From contig CAJRAX010000009.1 in the NCBI GenBank assembly GCA_907165135.1, positions 1 to 64,000 of the forward strand: a DNA stretch of 64,000 bases, given 5' to 3'. Both the position numbers and the translations under genes were made by a program. Source of the DNA: Oikopleura dioica (taxonomy: Eukaryota > Chordata > Appendicularia > Copelata > Oikopleuridae). Positions 17,404 through 29,222 of the stretch are shown piece after piece. How positions within the stretch are numbered: the stretch's first letter is position 1; the number at the start of each line of letters is the position of its first letter. The notes under the pieces were generated by a model, which made no database searches, was not told where the DNA came from, and was given only the letters and a program-made list of their open reading frames with translations.

Positions 17404-18433
17404 TGATACGAATAAAGGAAAGAACACAAGAAAAAAAATGAAAAATTGAATATCCCAGTCACATAAATATTTTCGCCAATTAGGTTGATTAGGCATGAAT
17501 TTCACAGTTTTATGTTCCGACGATTTTCGGAGCCAAATCTCGGATGCTTGCATGAATTCATAAATCTCTATTTTTCCCTCATAACGTACGCGTTATTTCA
17601 CAAATCAAAGGCACATTAGCCACCCGTTTCGGCGGTTCTTTATTTAACTCTTTCTAGTGCTCACTACTTCTTTTATTTAATTTTTGAACTGGTAATTATT
17701 ATTGATGAATCAAGCTGACTCTTCTATGTCTTCAAAACGATGATGGCAATTCTTCTTGACGATAAAAAATCGATCGGCATTTTCTACTACTACAACAGAG
17801 CTGTTGCATGGATTTCATCCTCTAGCTGAGTTCCGCTTTAAGCGGCTTGACAGTGTGACCCCGTGCTCCTCGGGATGGCGCTGTCTGTAAGTACTCCTAG
17901 GTAGGCAAAATTGATTGAACACTTTTCTGGCTCGCTTAAGGAAAGCTGACCACTCTCCTCAAAACCGACAGAATTGCAGCTTCAACAATGGCGGCGACTT
18001 CTCTGGCAACAACGACGACTACGCAATGGACTGACAACGATTATTGGAACTGGCTTTGGAAAAGTATTAGTAAAAATTTATTAAATTCTATCAAAAAGGG
18101 ATATGGCCACATAGTGGGAAGTTGAACTTTTTGATAAAATTTATTTCTTGGGATTAATTTCGAAGCGAACGTGGCTGTTTCGGCGAATTTCGATTGACAG
18201 AAAAACAATTGCGCGAAAAGCGCTCACCATATTTGGAAAGAAAAACATGGCGCGAAATGCGCCGCGCCTTATTTGGAAAGAAACGCACCTGCGCGAAATG
18301 CGAATTGAAAATTTGAAAATTTGAAAAATCACTCTCTCCATACTCAAAATAATACAGCCACGTTTTGAAATTTTGGCGTCATTCTTTGCAAGAATTCTAG
18401 CTAAGAGAGCATTTGAGCAGCAAATCGGTATCA
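17404..18433 (+). repeat. Element B 3' LTR
   Basis: 1030 bp, almost identical to the 5' LTR. It is followed by the GTCAT duplication and S1. The two-hairpin module lies at 17833-17845 and 18090-18137. Confidence 0.95.
17833..18137 (+). other. Conserved two-hairpin LTR module (B, 3' LTR)
   Basis: Hairpin 1 is CCGC...GCGG (17833-17845). Hairpin 2 arms are 18090-18099 and 18128-18137 around CCAC-ATA-GTGG. Confidence 0.8.
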
Positions 18434-19741
18434 GTCATCGTTATCATGAATCGCCCAAAAACGAGATCAAAGTTTTGAAATTTCGTTTTTTGCCCTTATT
18501 TTATTTGCAGCGTTTTTGCCGTCTTCCGAGCGTCATTTTGGGTGATTCTGAGCCTCTCAAACCCAACAGAAAAAAAATTCAAAAAAAAAAAAATTTTTTT
18601 TCGATGGTCATCGTTATCATGAATCGCCCAAAAACGAGGTCAAAATTTTTAAAATTCGTTTTTTGCCCTTATTTTATTTGCAGCGTTTCTGCCCACTTCC
18701 GAGCGTCATTTTGGTTGATTCTGAGCCTCTCAAACCCAACAGAAAAAAAATTCAAAAAAAAAAAATTTTTTTTTCGATGGTCATCGTAATCATGAATCGC
18801 CCAAAAACGAGGTCAAAATTTTGAAATTTCGTTTTTGCCCTTATTTTATTTGCAGCGTTTCTGCCGTCTTCCGAGCGTCATTTTGGTTGATTCTAAGCCT
18901 CTCAAACCCAACAGAAAAAAAATTCAAAAAAAAAATTTTTTTTTCGATAGTCATCGTTATCATGAATCGCCCAAAAACGAGGTCAAAATTTTGAAAATTC
19001 GTTTTTTGCTCTTATTTTATTTGCAGCGTTTCTGCCGTCTTCCGAGCGTCATTTTGGTTGATTCTAAGCCTCTCAAATCCAACAGAAAAAAAATTCAAAA
19101 AAAAAAAATTTTTTTTCGATGGTCATCGTTATCATGAATCGCCCAAAAACGAGGTCAAAATTTTGAAAATTCGTTTTTTGCCCTTATTTTATTTGCAGCG
19201 TTTCTGCCGTCTTCCGAGCGTCATTTTGGTTGATTCTGAGCCTCTCAAACTCAACAGAAAAAAAATTCAAAAAAAAAAATTTTTTTTCGATGGTCATCGT
19301 TATCATGAATCGCCCAAAAACGAGGTCAAAATTTTGAAAGTTCGTTTTTTGCCCTTATTTTATTTGCAGCGTTTTCCGTCTTCCGAGCGTCATTTTGGTT
19401 GATTCTGAGCCTCTCAAACCCAACAGAAAAAACCCAAAAAAATATTTTTCGATGGTCATCGTTATCATGAATCGCCCAAAAATGAGGTCAAAATTTTGAA
19501 ATTTCGTTTTTGCCCTTATTTTATTTGCAGCGTTTCTGCCGTCTTCCGAGCGTCATTTTGATTGATTCTTAGCCTCTCAAACCCAACAGAAAAAATTCAA
19601 AAAAATTTTTTTCGATGGTCATCGTTATCATGAATCGCCCAAAAACGAGGTCAAAATTTTGAAAGTTCGTTTTTTGCCCTTATTTTATTTGCAGCGTTTC
19701 TGCCGTCTTCCGAGCGTCATTTTGGTTGATTCTGAGCTTCT
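18434..19741. repeat. Satellite S1 array, block 2 (about 8 monomers)
   Basis: Same ~165-169 bp monomer as block 1, but mostly the type with TTGCCCTTAT and CTGCCGTCTTCC. It continues the array cut by B and ends inside GAGCTTCT, where solo LTR F is inserted. Reading frames here are satellite by-products. Confidence 0.95.
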
Positions 19742-21034
19742 TGATACGGAAGCGGCTGTCCTGCAGGAATTTTGCTCGATCTCTAACTCTAGAATGCCAA
19801 GCGAAAATAACGAGAATCAAATTTAAAATTTGCGTGGTTTTATTTGTGATTTGAATGCCGGAAAAAGGCGCGACGCGGGGTTAAATAGCAGCGAGATTCA
19901 ATCAGTGTTTTTGAACAAGCGGTTGTTTTTGAAAAACAATTTTTCTTTTGAAAACAAGGAAAAGAGCCCGTGGCTTTCTTTAGCGGTTTTCTTGCGGGAA
20001 ATCCTTTCGGATCGATTTCTTTTCGGATGATGAGCTGGTCGAACTTGCCAAGCAAGTTATTTTCAAAGGATTTTGAAGCCGGCGCCGCGCGTGACGAGAT
20101 AAAACGCAAATTAATTTTTTTTGATAATAAAAAGCAGAAAATAATAACAGCCACTAAAACTTCTCACTATGTGACCGTAGAAGTGACTGTTAATTAGGAT
20201 TGAAAAATATAAAAGGATGAGAAAAGAAAAAGAATATGTACAAAATTTTAACAAATAAATTGAATAAAATTTGGTCAGGATTTTATAAAATAAATTTATC
20301 AAAATTGAAATCATAGAAGAAGCAAATTCCAAGGAACATACCCGGGGGAAGTTACTGTCGCGGTTCGCACCGTATCTTCTCTTACGGATGAGCTAGTTTG
20401 CGACAAGCGGACGCACTGACAGAGAGTTTGTCCGACCCCACGGCACCGAGATGATACGACGGTTTATCGGCTCGTTGGAGTAGTTGTTGTTGAAGAAGGT
20501 GTTGACGGCTATCTTGTTGTAGAAGTTGAATCGTATGAACTGTCAATAATCGAACTTTTAAAATCGCAAAGCAATGATAAGAAATATCAATAAATAGATT
20601 AAACATGCGGTTTTGCGAATTGCATATTTTTGATGAATGGACGTCAGATCGCACTAGAATAGTCAGAAACAAATTAAGATTTTTTCCAAAGTATGCGTAC
20701 ATACACATTAATCCTAGACTGAATAAACCCTTAATTAATTTCCGACCCGTTGACTATGATGAGAGCATATGAGCATTCCAATGATAAAAGTAGAAATCGT
20801 AAAGAGATGACATGATGATAACACAATTTTGGGTCAATCTGGCTCGTAAAAACTGACCATCTTTTCATTTTGAGAAGAATATCGTGAAATGATTTTTGGA
20901 AAAATGTCTGATCAATTTGGTGATACCAAGCTGACAAGACAAATTTAAACTAACGTAGAACCGAATTGACGTAAATATTTGGCCGTGAAATAAATTTTTT
21001 GTGTTGCTTGAGGCGTTGTTCCCGAAGGATATCA
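19742..21034 (-). mobile_element. Solo LTR F (1293 bp)
   Basis: It starts TGATACGG and ends GGATATCA on the + strand, with the 5-bp duplication CTTCT at 19737-19741 and 21035-21039. No internal region is present, so it is a solo LTR left by LTR-LTR recombination. The - strand orientation follows from the hairpin module (CTCACTATGTGACC on +). It is strongly diverged from the A, B and C LTRs outside the module and ends. Several short frames inside show no family features. Confidence 0.88.
20146..20387 (-). other. Conserved two-hairpin LTR module (F)
   Basis: On the + strand: hairpin 2 arms AACAGCCACT (20146-20155) and AGTGACTGTT (20182-20191), one wobble, around TCAC-TAT-GTGA (20164-20174). 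Hairpin 1 is CCGTA (20370-20374) with TACGG (20383-20387). The stem sequences differ from all other families here. Confidence 0.75.
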
Positions 21035-23381
21035 CTTCTCAAACCCAACAGAAAAAAAATTCAAAAAAAAAATTTTTTTTTCGATGTTCATCGTTATCAT
21101 GAATCGCCCAAAAATGAGGTCAAAATTTTGAAAGTTTGTTTTTTGCCCTTATTTTATTTGCAGCGTTTCTGCCGTCTTCCGAGCGTCATTTTGGTTGATT
21201 CTGAGTCTCTCAAACCCAACAGAAAAAAAATTCAAAAAAAAAATTTTTTTTCGATGGTCATTGTTATCATGAATCGCCCAAAAACGAGGTCAAAATTTTG
21301 AAAGTTCGTTTTTTGCCCTTATTTTATTTGCAGCGTTTTTGCCGTCTTCCGAGCGTCATTTTGGTTGATTCTGAGCCTCTCAAACCCAACAGAAAAAATT
21401 CAAAAAATTTTTCGATGGTCATTGTTATCATGAATCGCCCAAAAACGAGGTCAAAATTTTGAAAGTTCGTTTTTGCCCTTATTTTATTTGCAGCGTTTTT
21501 GCCGTCTTCCGAGCGTCATTTTGGTTGATTCTGAGCCTCTCAAACCCAACAGAAAAAATTCAAAAAAATTTTTCGATGGTCATTGTTATCATGAATCGCC
21601 CAAAAACGAGGTCAAAATTTTGAAAGTTTGTTTTTTGCCCTTATTTTATTTGCAGCGTTTTTGCCGTCTTCCGAGCGTCATTTTGATTGATTCTTAGCCT
21701 CTCAAACCCAACAGAAAAAAATTCAAAAAAATTTTTTTCGATGGTCATCGTTATCATGAATCGCCCAAAAACGAGGTCAAAATTTTGAAAGTTCGTTTTT
21801 GCCCTTATTTTATTTGCAGCGTTTCTGCCGTCTTCCGAGCGTCATTTTGGTTGATTCTGAGCTTCTCAAACCCAACAGAAAAAATTCAAAAAAATTTTTT
21901 CGATGTTCATCGTTATCATGAATCGCCCAAAAATGAGGTCAAAATTTTGAAAGTTTGTTTTTGCCCTTATTTTATTTGCAGCGTTTCTGCCGTCTTCCGA
22001 GCGTCATTTTGGTTGATTCTGAGCCTCTCAAACCCAACAGAAAAAAATTCAAAAAATTTTTTCGATGGTCATTGTTATCATGAATCGCCCAAAAACGAGG
22101 TCAAAATTTTGAAAGTTCGTTTTTTGCCCTTATTTTATTTGCAGCGTTTTTGCCGTCTTCCGAGCGTCATTTTGGTTGATTCTGAGCCTCTCAAACCCAA
22201 CAGAAAAAAATTCAAAAAAAAAATTTTTTTTCGATGGTCATTGTTATCATGAATCGCCCAAAAACGAGGTCAAAATTTTGAAAGTTTGTTTTTGCCCTTA
22301 TTTTATTTGCAGCGTTTTTGCCGTCTTCCGAGCGTCATTTTGGTTGATTCTGAGCCTCTCAAACCCAACAGAAAAAAATTCAAAAAATTTTTTCGATGGT
22401 CATTGTTATCATGAATCGCCCAAAAACGAGGTCAAAATTTTGAAAGTTTGTTTTTGCCCTTATTTTATTTGCAGCGTTTTTGCCGTCTTCCGAGCGTCAT
22501 TTTGATTGATTCTTAGCCTCTCAAACCCAACAGAAAAAAAATTCAAAAAATTTTTTTTTCGATGGTCATCGTTATCATGAATCGCCCAAAAACGAGGTCA
22601 AAATTTTGAAAGTTCGTTTTTGCCCTTATTTTATTTGCAGCGTTTCTGCCGTCTTCCGAGCGTCATTTTGGTTGATTCTGAGCTTCTCAAACCCAACAGA
22701 AAAAATTCAAAAAAATTTTTCGATGTTCATCGTTATCATGAATCGCCCAAAAATGAGGTCAAAATTTTGAAAGTTTGTTTTTGCCCTTATTTTATTTGCA
22801 GCGTTTCTGCCGTCTTCCGAGCGTCATTTTGGTTGATTCTGAGCCTCTCAAACCCAACAGAAAAAAAATTCAAAAAAAAAATTTTTTTTCGATGGTCATT
22901 GTTATCATGAATCGCCCAAAAACGAGGTCAAAATTTTGAAAGTTCGTTTTTTGCCCTTATTTTATTTGCAGCGTTTTTGCCGTCTTCCGAGCGTCATTTT
23001 GGTTGATTCTGAGCCTCTCAAACCCAACAGAAAAAATTCAAAAAAATTTTTCGATGGTCATTGTTATCATGAATCGCCCAAAAACGAGGTCAAAATTTTG
23101 AAAGTTTGTTTTTGCCCTTATTTTATTTGCAGCGTTTTTGCCGTCTTCCGAGCGTCATTTTGGTTGATTCTGAGCCTCTCAAACCCAACAGAAAAAAATT
23201 CAAAAAAATTTTTCGATGGTCATTGTTATCATGAATTGCCCAAAAACGAGGTCAAAATTTTGAAAGTTTGTTTTTTGCCCTTATTTTATTTGCAGCGTTT
23301 CTGCCGTCTTCCGAGCGTCATTTTGGTTGATTCTGAGCCTCTCAAACCCAACAGAAAAAATCAAAAAAATTTTTCGATGGT
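21035..23381. repeat. Satellite S1 array, block 3 (about 14 monomers, ~820-bp higher-order repeat)
   Basis: Monomers of ~164 bp. Marker variants recur at a fixed distance: GATGTTCATCG near 21084, 21904 and 22723; TTTTGATTGATTCTTAGCC at 21681 and 22500; GAGCTTCTCAAACCC near 21861 and 22680. This gives a five-monomer unit of ~820 bp. The block is interrupted at its end by solo LTR G. Confidence 0.95.
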
Positions 23382-23641
23382 TGATACCGAAAGGGATGAT
23401 TCTCTAAGCTAATCTGCAACTTGCAAAGGAAACAATTAAAAATTCAGGAATCGACGCTATTTTATTTGGTAAGATCGAGAATGATTTTCGAATTTCAAAT
23501 TTTCAAATTTCAATTCCGCGCAGATGGTAAAATTTCCAAATAAGGGCATTTCGCCAAGTATTTCGCGGATGTTTTGATTTTGCGCGGCGCATTTCGCGCT
23601 CTTGTTTTTCTCGTTGTTTTCTTCATTTTCGCCGCAGTGAT

Positions 23642-24826
23642 TGATACGATTCCTGCTTATTTTCTCAAAACGATTCTTGCTATAAAATACTAAAAATTTA
23701 TTTGCTGTTGGTGATTTATTGAAAGATCAAGAATGAGGATCAATTTTTGAAAATGGAGAAGGTCAAGTTTTGCCAACCGGTTTGCGCTGGATTTCCATTG
23801 TTAAGAAGTCATGGCGCCATTTACGTCAATTGTCTTTCGCATTATGTAACTTTCTGATGAAATTTTTCATTTTCAATTTATCCAAAGGCAAAATAGCCAT
23901 TATATAATTTTCATAATCTTCGTTATGTAACCCCAATGATTGTGGTTACATAATTTTCGTCTTTTCAAATTTCATTTTTTTGTATTTTTCTTTGCCACAG
24001 CTGGCGCATTTTCTTGAAATCACTCTCAAAACCGGCTTTCTCACTATGTGACCCACCGATTGTGAAAGTATTTCTGGGTTTCCAAAGCCGTTAAGCAAAT
24101 CGTAGTCGTTCCAAGCGTTTTTATCGTTGTCCAAAGTGTTGTAGAAGTAGAAGTCGTCGTTGTCTCTGCCATCGGCTCGTTGTGTAGTTGCCATCTTTGT
24201 TTTTTGGTCAGAAAATTTAAAAAAGCAGCCGTAACGGGCTCGACAGTTTTGATTACCATGTCGCGCTTATGTTCGCGGTTGGCCATATTGAGATATTCTG
24301 CTCCAGGCTACTTTGCGAACAGCCACTTTCGTGGAAGCGAAGCATGTAAGGATGATAGGTCCCAACGTCGTCGAAATCAAGGAAGAAAAGCAGCAGTCGT
24401 TCCCCAGCGGTTCGTTGATTTTTATGACAGAAACAAATATTTTTCAGATAAAATTTTCCTAAGAATTTCTTATACTTTTATTTACAATCAACACTGTAAA
24501 TAAAGGCATAGATATATGTGATTTTTAACGTTTTAACGATCATCCTTTTCATGCAATAATAAATTGATGTGATACACGCGTACGTGCAGAATATGCGAAC
24601 TAAAATCCTAACCAGTAATTATTTTGTAAAAGCCCTTGAACCCTTAATTTTCCTTTGATTAAATTAGCAAAAAACTTTACCCACTTAGTTAAGGGCCCAA
24701 GGGAAAATCAATATGGCTCTTATTGATTTTTCTTTGATTAACATGCACTATGGGCTTTTATATTTGAGCAACATTTTTATTCATTTTTTTGTATTTTGAT
24801 TTTTGTTATTTATTCGGAAGGTATCA
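23642..24826 (-). repeat. Element C 3' LTR
   Basis: 1185 bp. On the - strand it starts TGATACC and ends CGTATCA. The hairpin module is at 24022-24069 and 24323-24334. It is nearly identical to 27768-28896 apart from small run-length differences. The open frames in it are not conserved genes. Confidence 0.92.
24022..24334 (-). other. Conserved two-hairpin LTR module (C, 3' LTR)
   Basis: Hairpin 2 arms 24022-24035 and 24056-24069 pair at 13 of 14 positions (wobbles included) around TCAC-TAT-GTGA (+ strand). Hairpin 1 is CCAC-TTTC-GTGG at 24323-24334, which on the - strand reads CCAC-GAAA-GTGG with a GNRA-type loop. Confidence 0.78.
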
Positions 24827-24893
24827 CCATGGCCACGCCAGGGTCTTAAATGAGCATCTTTTGCCTTCGAATATTTGAAGCCCTAGAACGAGC

Positions 24894-25976
24894 TCAAGTG
24901 TCCGGATAAAAAACAAGTTCACCGTTTTTTGTCGGATGATTTGGAAAGAAAGAGGAAAACTGAGCGATAATAAATTCACGAATGTTTGATTTTTTGTTAA
25001 TAAATGAGTTTGGAATTTTTCAAGAGAATAAAAAGAGCAAAGACACTTGAGCTCGTATAAAGAAAACTGCGGAAGAGTTGTTTCTCTTTTTATTTGCAAA
25101 ATAGCTAGAAAAAGCAACTCTCCCGAGCTTGATTTTTGCCAATTATTGTGATTCTTGATAATCCAAAATTTCACTTTATTACCTAATTCGGATTTGTTAT
25201 CTGAAGCAGAATGCGTTTCGCCAAAATCAGCGAGGATCGATATCAATGTTTCTTTCGGCAGTTCAGACATTTTCAGAATAAACCCATTACCGATTTTCTT
25301 ATTCTTTTTAAAATCATGCAACCCCTGCCTAACTTCGTTAAAAAATTTTCATTTTTGTTTTCCAAAATTATTCCAATCTGGCAACCTTCAAAATCAAGCA
25401 TTTCTGCTTCATTCATTAATTCGTTTGTTCTTGTTTTTGGTAATCGAACGGAGCTGTTCGTTATTTCCGAGTCCATTAAAATTGTTCTATCGATTTGTTG
25501 TCGAGTTTGTACTGTTTTATCTGTTGTTTTTGGGTGAAAAAGGGCCTTTTAAAATCTTGAATGTCAGACAATTCTCCAGAGCTTCCCCTCGCGCGTTTTG
25601 CATTTCTATTAGCACTTATATCAAGTTTGTCATATGATGTTAAGTCGCCCGAAAATTCAATCTGACGAACCGTTTGATTTCTACAAGGTAATATTGCCGA
25701 TGAACCCGCTACTATCTCCAGGTCCTCCGTTGAGGTCTCGTCGAAAATGTCATCTTTCCCGCTGATTTCCCTTACATTTTGAATATTGGCCTGATCAGTT
25801 TGTCGGATTCCCTTAACCTCGAGATAAGCCTCTTTAAAAATATCAATTATATTTAAATTAATTAAATTTTCGTAATCCCTTAAAACGAGAGAATTTTTGA
25901 ATTCCTCAATGTCTAAACTATCGGAGCTCGATTCGGTTATTGATGATTCTAAATCCGAAAATGAATCTTTACGCAA
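24894..25976 (-). pseudogene. pol: Pol of C: acidic linker and C-terminal domain, frameshifted
   Basis: On the - strand, an acidic serine-rich segment (SFSDLESSITESSSDSLD) leads to a C-terminal domain like that of A and B: GFILKMSELPKETLISILAD, then KVKFWIIKNHNNWQKSSSGE, then SLYELKCLCSFYSLEK. The protein end GELVFYPDT is followed by TGA at 24896-24894 in a shifted frame. Several frame changes and gaps make it non-functional. Its value is comparative: it shows that the C-terminal domain is shared by A, B, C and D. Confidence 0.82.
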
Positions 25977-26211
25977 TTCTAACTTCGATTGCTCTTCAGC
26001 TGTGACGGAGAAAAACTCAACATATCTAAACCCCTCAATTGAATTTTTATCCTCGTGCCCATCCCTTACTATTTCATTATTATCATGCTCTATTTTTGGA
26101 GAGATTTTATCTTGGCGCTCATGAAATTTTCTTAAGTCGTTCGCGTGGCGAATTAGAATTTTCCTGTCTCTAAATTTTTACAAGAATACACCGTAGGGGT
26201 TTTATTAATAA

Positions 26212-27166
26212 TTATGTAGGGGCCAATAAATGGGGGTCGTTTGATCGAAAATTTCTTAGCAAGACTTTTTCATTGAGGGCGTATTCTTGAAATTTTTCAT
26301 TTTTGAGCCTTGCGCATCTCCGAGATTTTTCTTCATCAATATTGTGTTTAATTGCTTTAAAATCAATATTTATTTTATCCCTATACTGTCTCCAATTGGG
26401 GTCATTCAAAAAGTGTGGAACCTCGATTCCTGTTTCAATTGAAAACGGAGAAAATTTTGTGACTGAATGCTTAGAACTATTTATTTCGTGAAGAGTTTCC
26501 GAAAGATAACGGTCCCAATTATTAAACTGACATCGGGCTTTAAGCCGGCTCTTAAGAGTTCGATTAAAATTTTCGACACTACCATTAGTTGCTGGATGTC
26601 TTGGTGGACTGTTTTTAAGTTCAATATTATTTTCCGCACAAAATTCACGAATTTTTGAAAATTCAGGGGCGTTATCGAAAATTAACAACTTGGGAAAGAA
26701 AGGGTTTGAAAAAGAATAGACTTAAATTTATCGAGGAGATATTCTGATTTTTAGAATTAAGTGGTACCCCATAAGCTTTTTGCTGAAAAAATCAATAGCA
26801 GTAAAAATATAAATATTCCCACTGTCCGTTGGCCGAAGAGGACCGATCATATCAAAGCCCATTTGTTGATACGGCCCTGTTGGAGATGGAAATGTCTTTG
26901 GGGCGGCTTTATTCGGATTACAGTTTGGTTTATTTAATTGACAGTATTTGCATGATCTAATAAACTCGACTACATCTTGGCGCATTTTCCCAAAAATACT
27001 TTTGATTTAATTTTGAAAATGTAATTTCTATTCCAGAGTGACCCCCTTCATGATATTCACGCATAAGGTCAGAACGCAAAACTTCTGGAACGCAGAATTT
27101 GTCTAGATTCCCTTCCCTTAGGATAAGCTCCCCTGATTCGAGAAAACATAAATTTTTCCGGTGCAA
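26212..27166 (-). pseudogene. pol: Pol of C: integrase, frameshifted
   Basis: Three overlapping pieces on the - strand. The zinc-binding part has REYHEGGHSGIEITFSK and CKYCQ. The core has MGFDMIGPLRPTD, IFDNAPEFSKIREF and NGSVENFNRTL, so all three DDE acidic residues are visible but lie in different frames. Downstream LLRNFRSNDPHLLAPT is the GPF/Y-like region. It cannot make a working integrase as it stands. Confidence 0.88.
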
Positions 27167-27262
27167 TAAATAATATGAAATTTTTTCCGTCGGATTATTC
27201 GGCCATCTGTCAATTCCGACGTATTGTCTTATAAGCCGTAAGATCGGGTCAAGTTTTGAAGC

Positions 27263-27767
27263 TCAATAAAATTTTGGTATCAATTTTGATAAGAGAAATT
27301 GCCGCTTTTTCGGTTTTCCCGGGTATCTTGAGAGATAATCTGAAATTTTAAGCGCACTTGATGGTTTCTGGAGAATTTTATAATTAAAGGTCATAAGCTC
27401 AGCTATCCATCTTTGAATACGGGAATTATTTGTTTTTAGCGAATTGAGATATTTCATATTTCCATTGTCTGTTATAAGATCAAAATTTGTATATTTCAGA
27501 TAGACGCTCCACTTATTTATGCAAATTCTAGAAGCCAAAATTTCTTTTTCAAAAATCGTATACTTGATCTGTGTGTCAGAAAAATTACCACTGTGATATG
27601 CGCATGGCCGTAGACAGCCGGAATTATGAACATGGTTTTCAGATGGAATCTTTTCCGCGCATAAATATAGAACTCCTCCGAAACTCCGATCGCTTGCATC
27701 ACACTCGACCACAAATTTACCCCCAGAAATCGGTGGAATAAATAATTCTAGAGCTTTTTCCGAGATT
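27263..27767 (-). pseudogene. pol: Pol of C: RNase H fragment
   Basis: The - strand frame contains KFVVECDASDRSFGGVLYL, an EKE glutamate and LITDNGNMKYL, ending ISDYLSR, matching RNase H of A. It begins abruptly at the deletion junction with LTR sequence; the RT part is gone. One of the best-preserved parts of C. Confidence 0.88.
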
Positions 27768-28896
27768 TTTATTTGCTGTTGGTGATTTATTGAAAGATCA
27801 AGAATGAGGATCAATTTTTGAAAATGGAGAAGGTCAAGTTTTTGCCAACCGGTTTGCGCTGGATTTCCATTGTTAAGAAGTCATGGCGCCATTTACGTCA
27901 ATTGTCTTTCGCATTATGTAACTTTCTGATGAAATTTTTCATTTTCAATTTATCCAAAGGCAAAATAGCCATTATATAATTTTCATAATCTTCGTTATGT
28001 AACCCCAATGATTGTGGTTACATAATTTTCGTCTTTTCAAATTTCATTTTTTTGTATTTTCTTTGCCACAGCTGGCGCATTTTCTTGAAATCACTCTCAA
28101 AACCGGCTTTCTCACTATGTGACCCACCGATTGTGAAAGTATTTCTGGGTTTCCAAAGCCGTTAAGCAAATCGTAGTCGTTCCAAGCGTTTTTATCGTTG
28201 TCCAAAGTGTTGTAGAAGTAGAAGTCGTCGTTGTCTCTGCCATCGGCTCGTTGTGTAGTTGCCATCTTTGTTTTTGGTCAGAAAATTTAAAAAGCAGCCG
28301 TAACGGGCTCGACAGTTTTGATTACCATGTCGCGCTTATGTTCGCGGTTGGCCATATTGAGATATTCTGCTCCAGGCTACTTTGCGAACAGCCACTTTCG
28401 TGGAAGCGAAGCATGTAAGGATGATAGGTCCCAACGTCGTCGAAATCAAGGAAGAAAAGCAGCAGTCGTTCCCCAGCGGTTCGTTGATTTTTATGACAGA
28501 AACAAATATTTTCAGATAAAATTTTCCTAAGAATTTCTTATACTTTTATTTACAATCAACACTGTAAATAAAGGCATAGATATATGTGATTTTTAACGTT
28601 TTAACGATCATCCTTTTCATGCAATAATAAATTGATGTGATACACGCGTACGTGCAGAATATGCGAACTAAAATCCTAACCAGTAATTATTTTGTAAAAG
28701 CCCTTGAACCCTTAATTTTCCTTTGATTAAATTAGCAAAAACTTTACCCACTTAGTTAAGGGCCCAAGGGAAAATCAATATGGCTCTTATTGATTTTTTC
28801 TTTGATTAACATGCACTATGGGCTTTTATATTTGAGCAACATTTTTTATTCATTTTTTGTATTTTTTGATTTTTGTTATTTATTCGGAAGGTATCA
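27768..28896 (-). repeat. Element C 5' LTR (3' end truncated)
   Basis: 1129 bp, matching 23698-24826. The final ~56 bp (LTR side nearest gag) were removed by the internal deletion. The hairpin module is at 28093-28140 and 28392-28403. It is followed by the GTGAT duplication and the rest of G. Confidence 0.9.
28093..28403 (-). other. Conserved two-hairpin LTR module (C, 5' LTR)
   Basis: Hairpin 2 arms are 28093-28106 and 28127-28140. Hairpin 1 is CCAC-TTTC-GTGG at 28392-28403 on +. Same as the other C LTR. Confidence 0.78.
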
Positions 28897-28942
28897 GTGA
28901 TTGTTACGCAAGAAGCAGCCGATTCCCATATCATCATTTTGA

Positions 28943-29222
28943 CTTATCAAGAGATCAACTTCCAACTATGTTGCCGTATCACTTTTGATAAGAAGCCGTT
29001 ATCAGTCCATGTCCAAAATCGTTGTCAGTCCGTTCGTTGTCGTTTTCGTTGATGGAGCAGTTGTCGTCGTTGTAGAACGTGCAGTTTTGTCGTTTTTAAA
29101 GATGATAGCCATTCGTCCTTAATCGAGCCAAAAAGGGTTCAAACAAAAACGCCTACCAGGAGCAGTTACTGACAGCGCCATCCCGCGGAGCACGGGGTCA
29201 CACTGTCAAGCCGCAAAAGCGG
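28943..29222 (-). other. Conserved two-hairpin LTR module (G)
   Basis: Hairpin 2 arms CTTATCAA (28943-28950) and TTGATAAG (28985-28992) surround CAAC-TAT-GTTG (28963-28973). Hairpin 1 is CCGC-AAAA-GCGG (29211-29222). The inner stem is a third version next to TCAC/GTGA and CCAC/GTGG. Confidence 0.8.

Larger units (their letters stand above)
10680..18433 (+). mobile_element. Element B: intact-looking Ty3/gypsy-type LTR retrotransposon
   Basis: LTRs lie at 10680-11707 and 17404-18433, with the 5-bp duplication GTCAT at 10675-10679 and 18434-18438, inside S1. Gag and pol are both uninterrupted and joined by an in-frame slippery heptamer. Reading the two LTRs side by side I found only two substitutions (C/T near 11352, T/A near 11693) and one 2-nt difference in an A run, so this is a recent and possibly still active insertion. 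D, E, J and G belong to the same broad lineage. Confidence 0.95.
23642..28896 (-). mobile_element. Element C: internally deleted LTR retrotransposon nested in G
   Basis: LTRs at 23642-24826 and 27768-28896, with the duplication GTGAT at 23637-23641 and 28897-28901. The internal part keeps only pol from RNase H to the C-terminal domain, on the - strand. Gag, protease, RT and the last ~56 bp of the 5' LTR are missing, with a direct junction at ~27767. The remaining pol is broken by several frameshifts. By protein it is closer to A than to B. Confidence 0.92.

Noticed and set aside
20382-20937. - strand frames of 68-108 aa in solo LTR F
   Set aside because: No homology to gag or pol, no repeat in other LTRs, and they overlap the hairpin module region.
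24180-24503. 107-aa frame on the + strand in the C LTR
   Set aside because: Lies antisense to the LTR, includes the hairpin module, and a shortened version recurs in the other C LTR. No domain or conservation.
25155-26124. + strand frames of 75-160 aa
   Set aside because: Shadows of the - strand C pol. The real frame carries integrase and C-terminal motifs.
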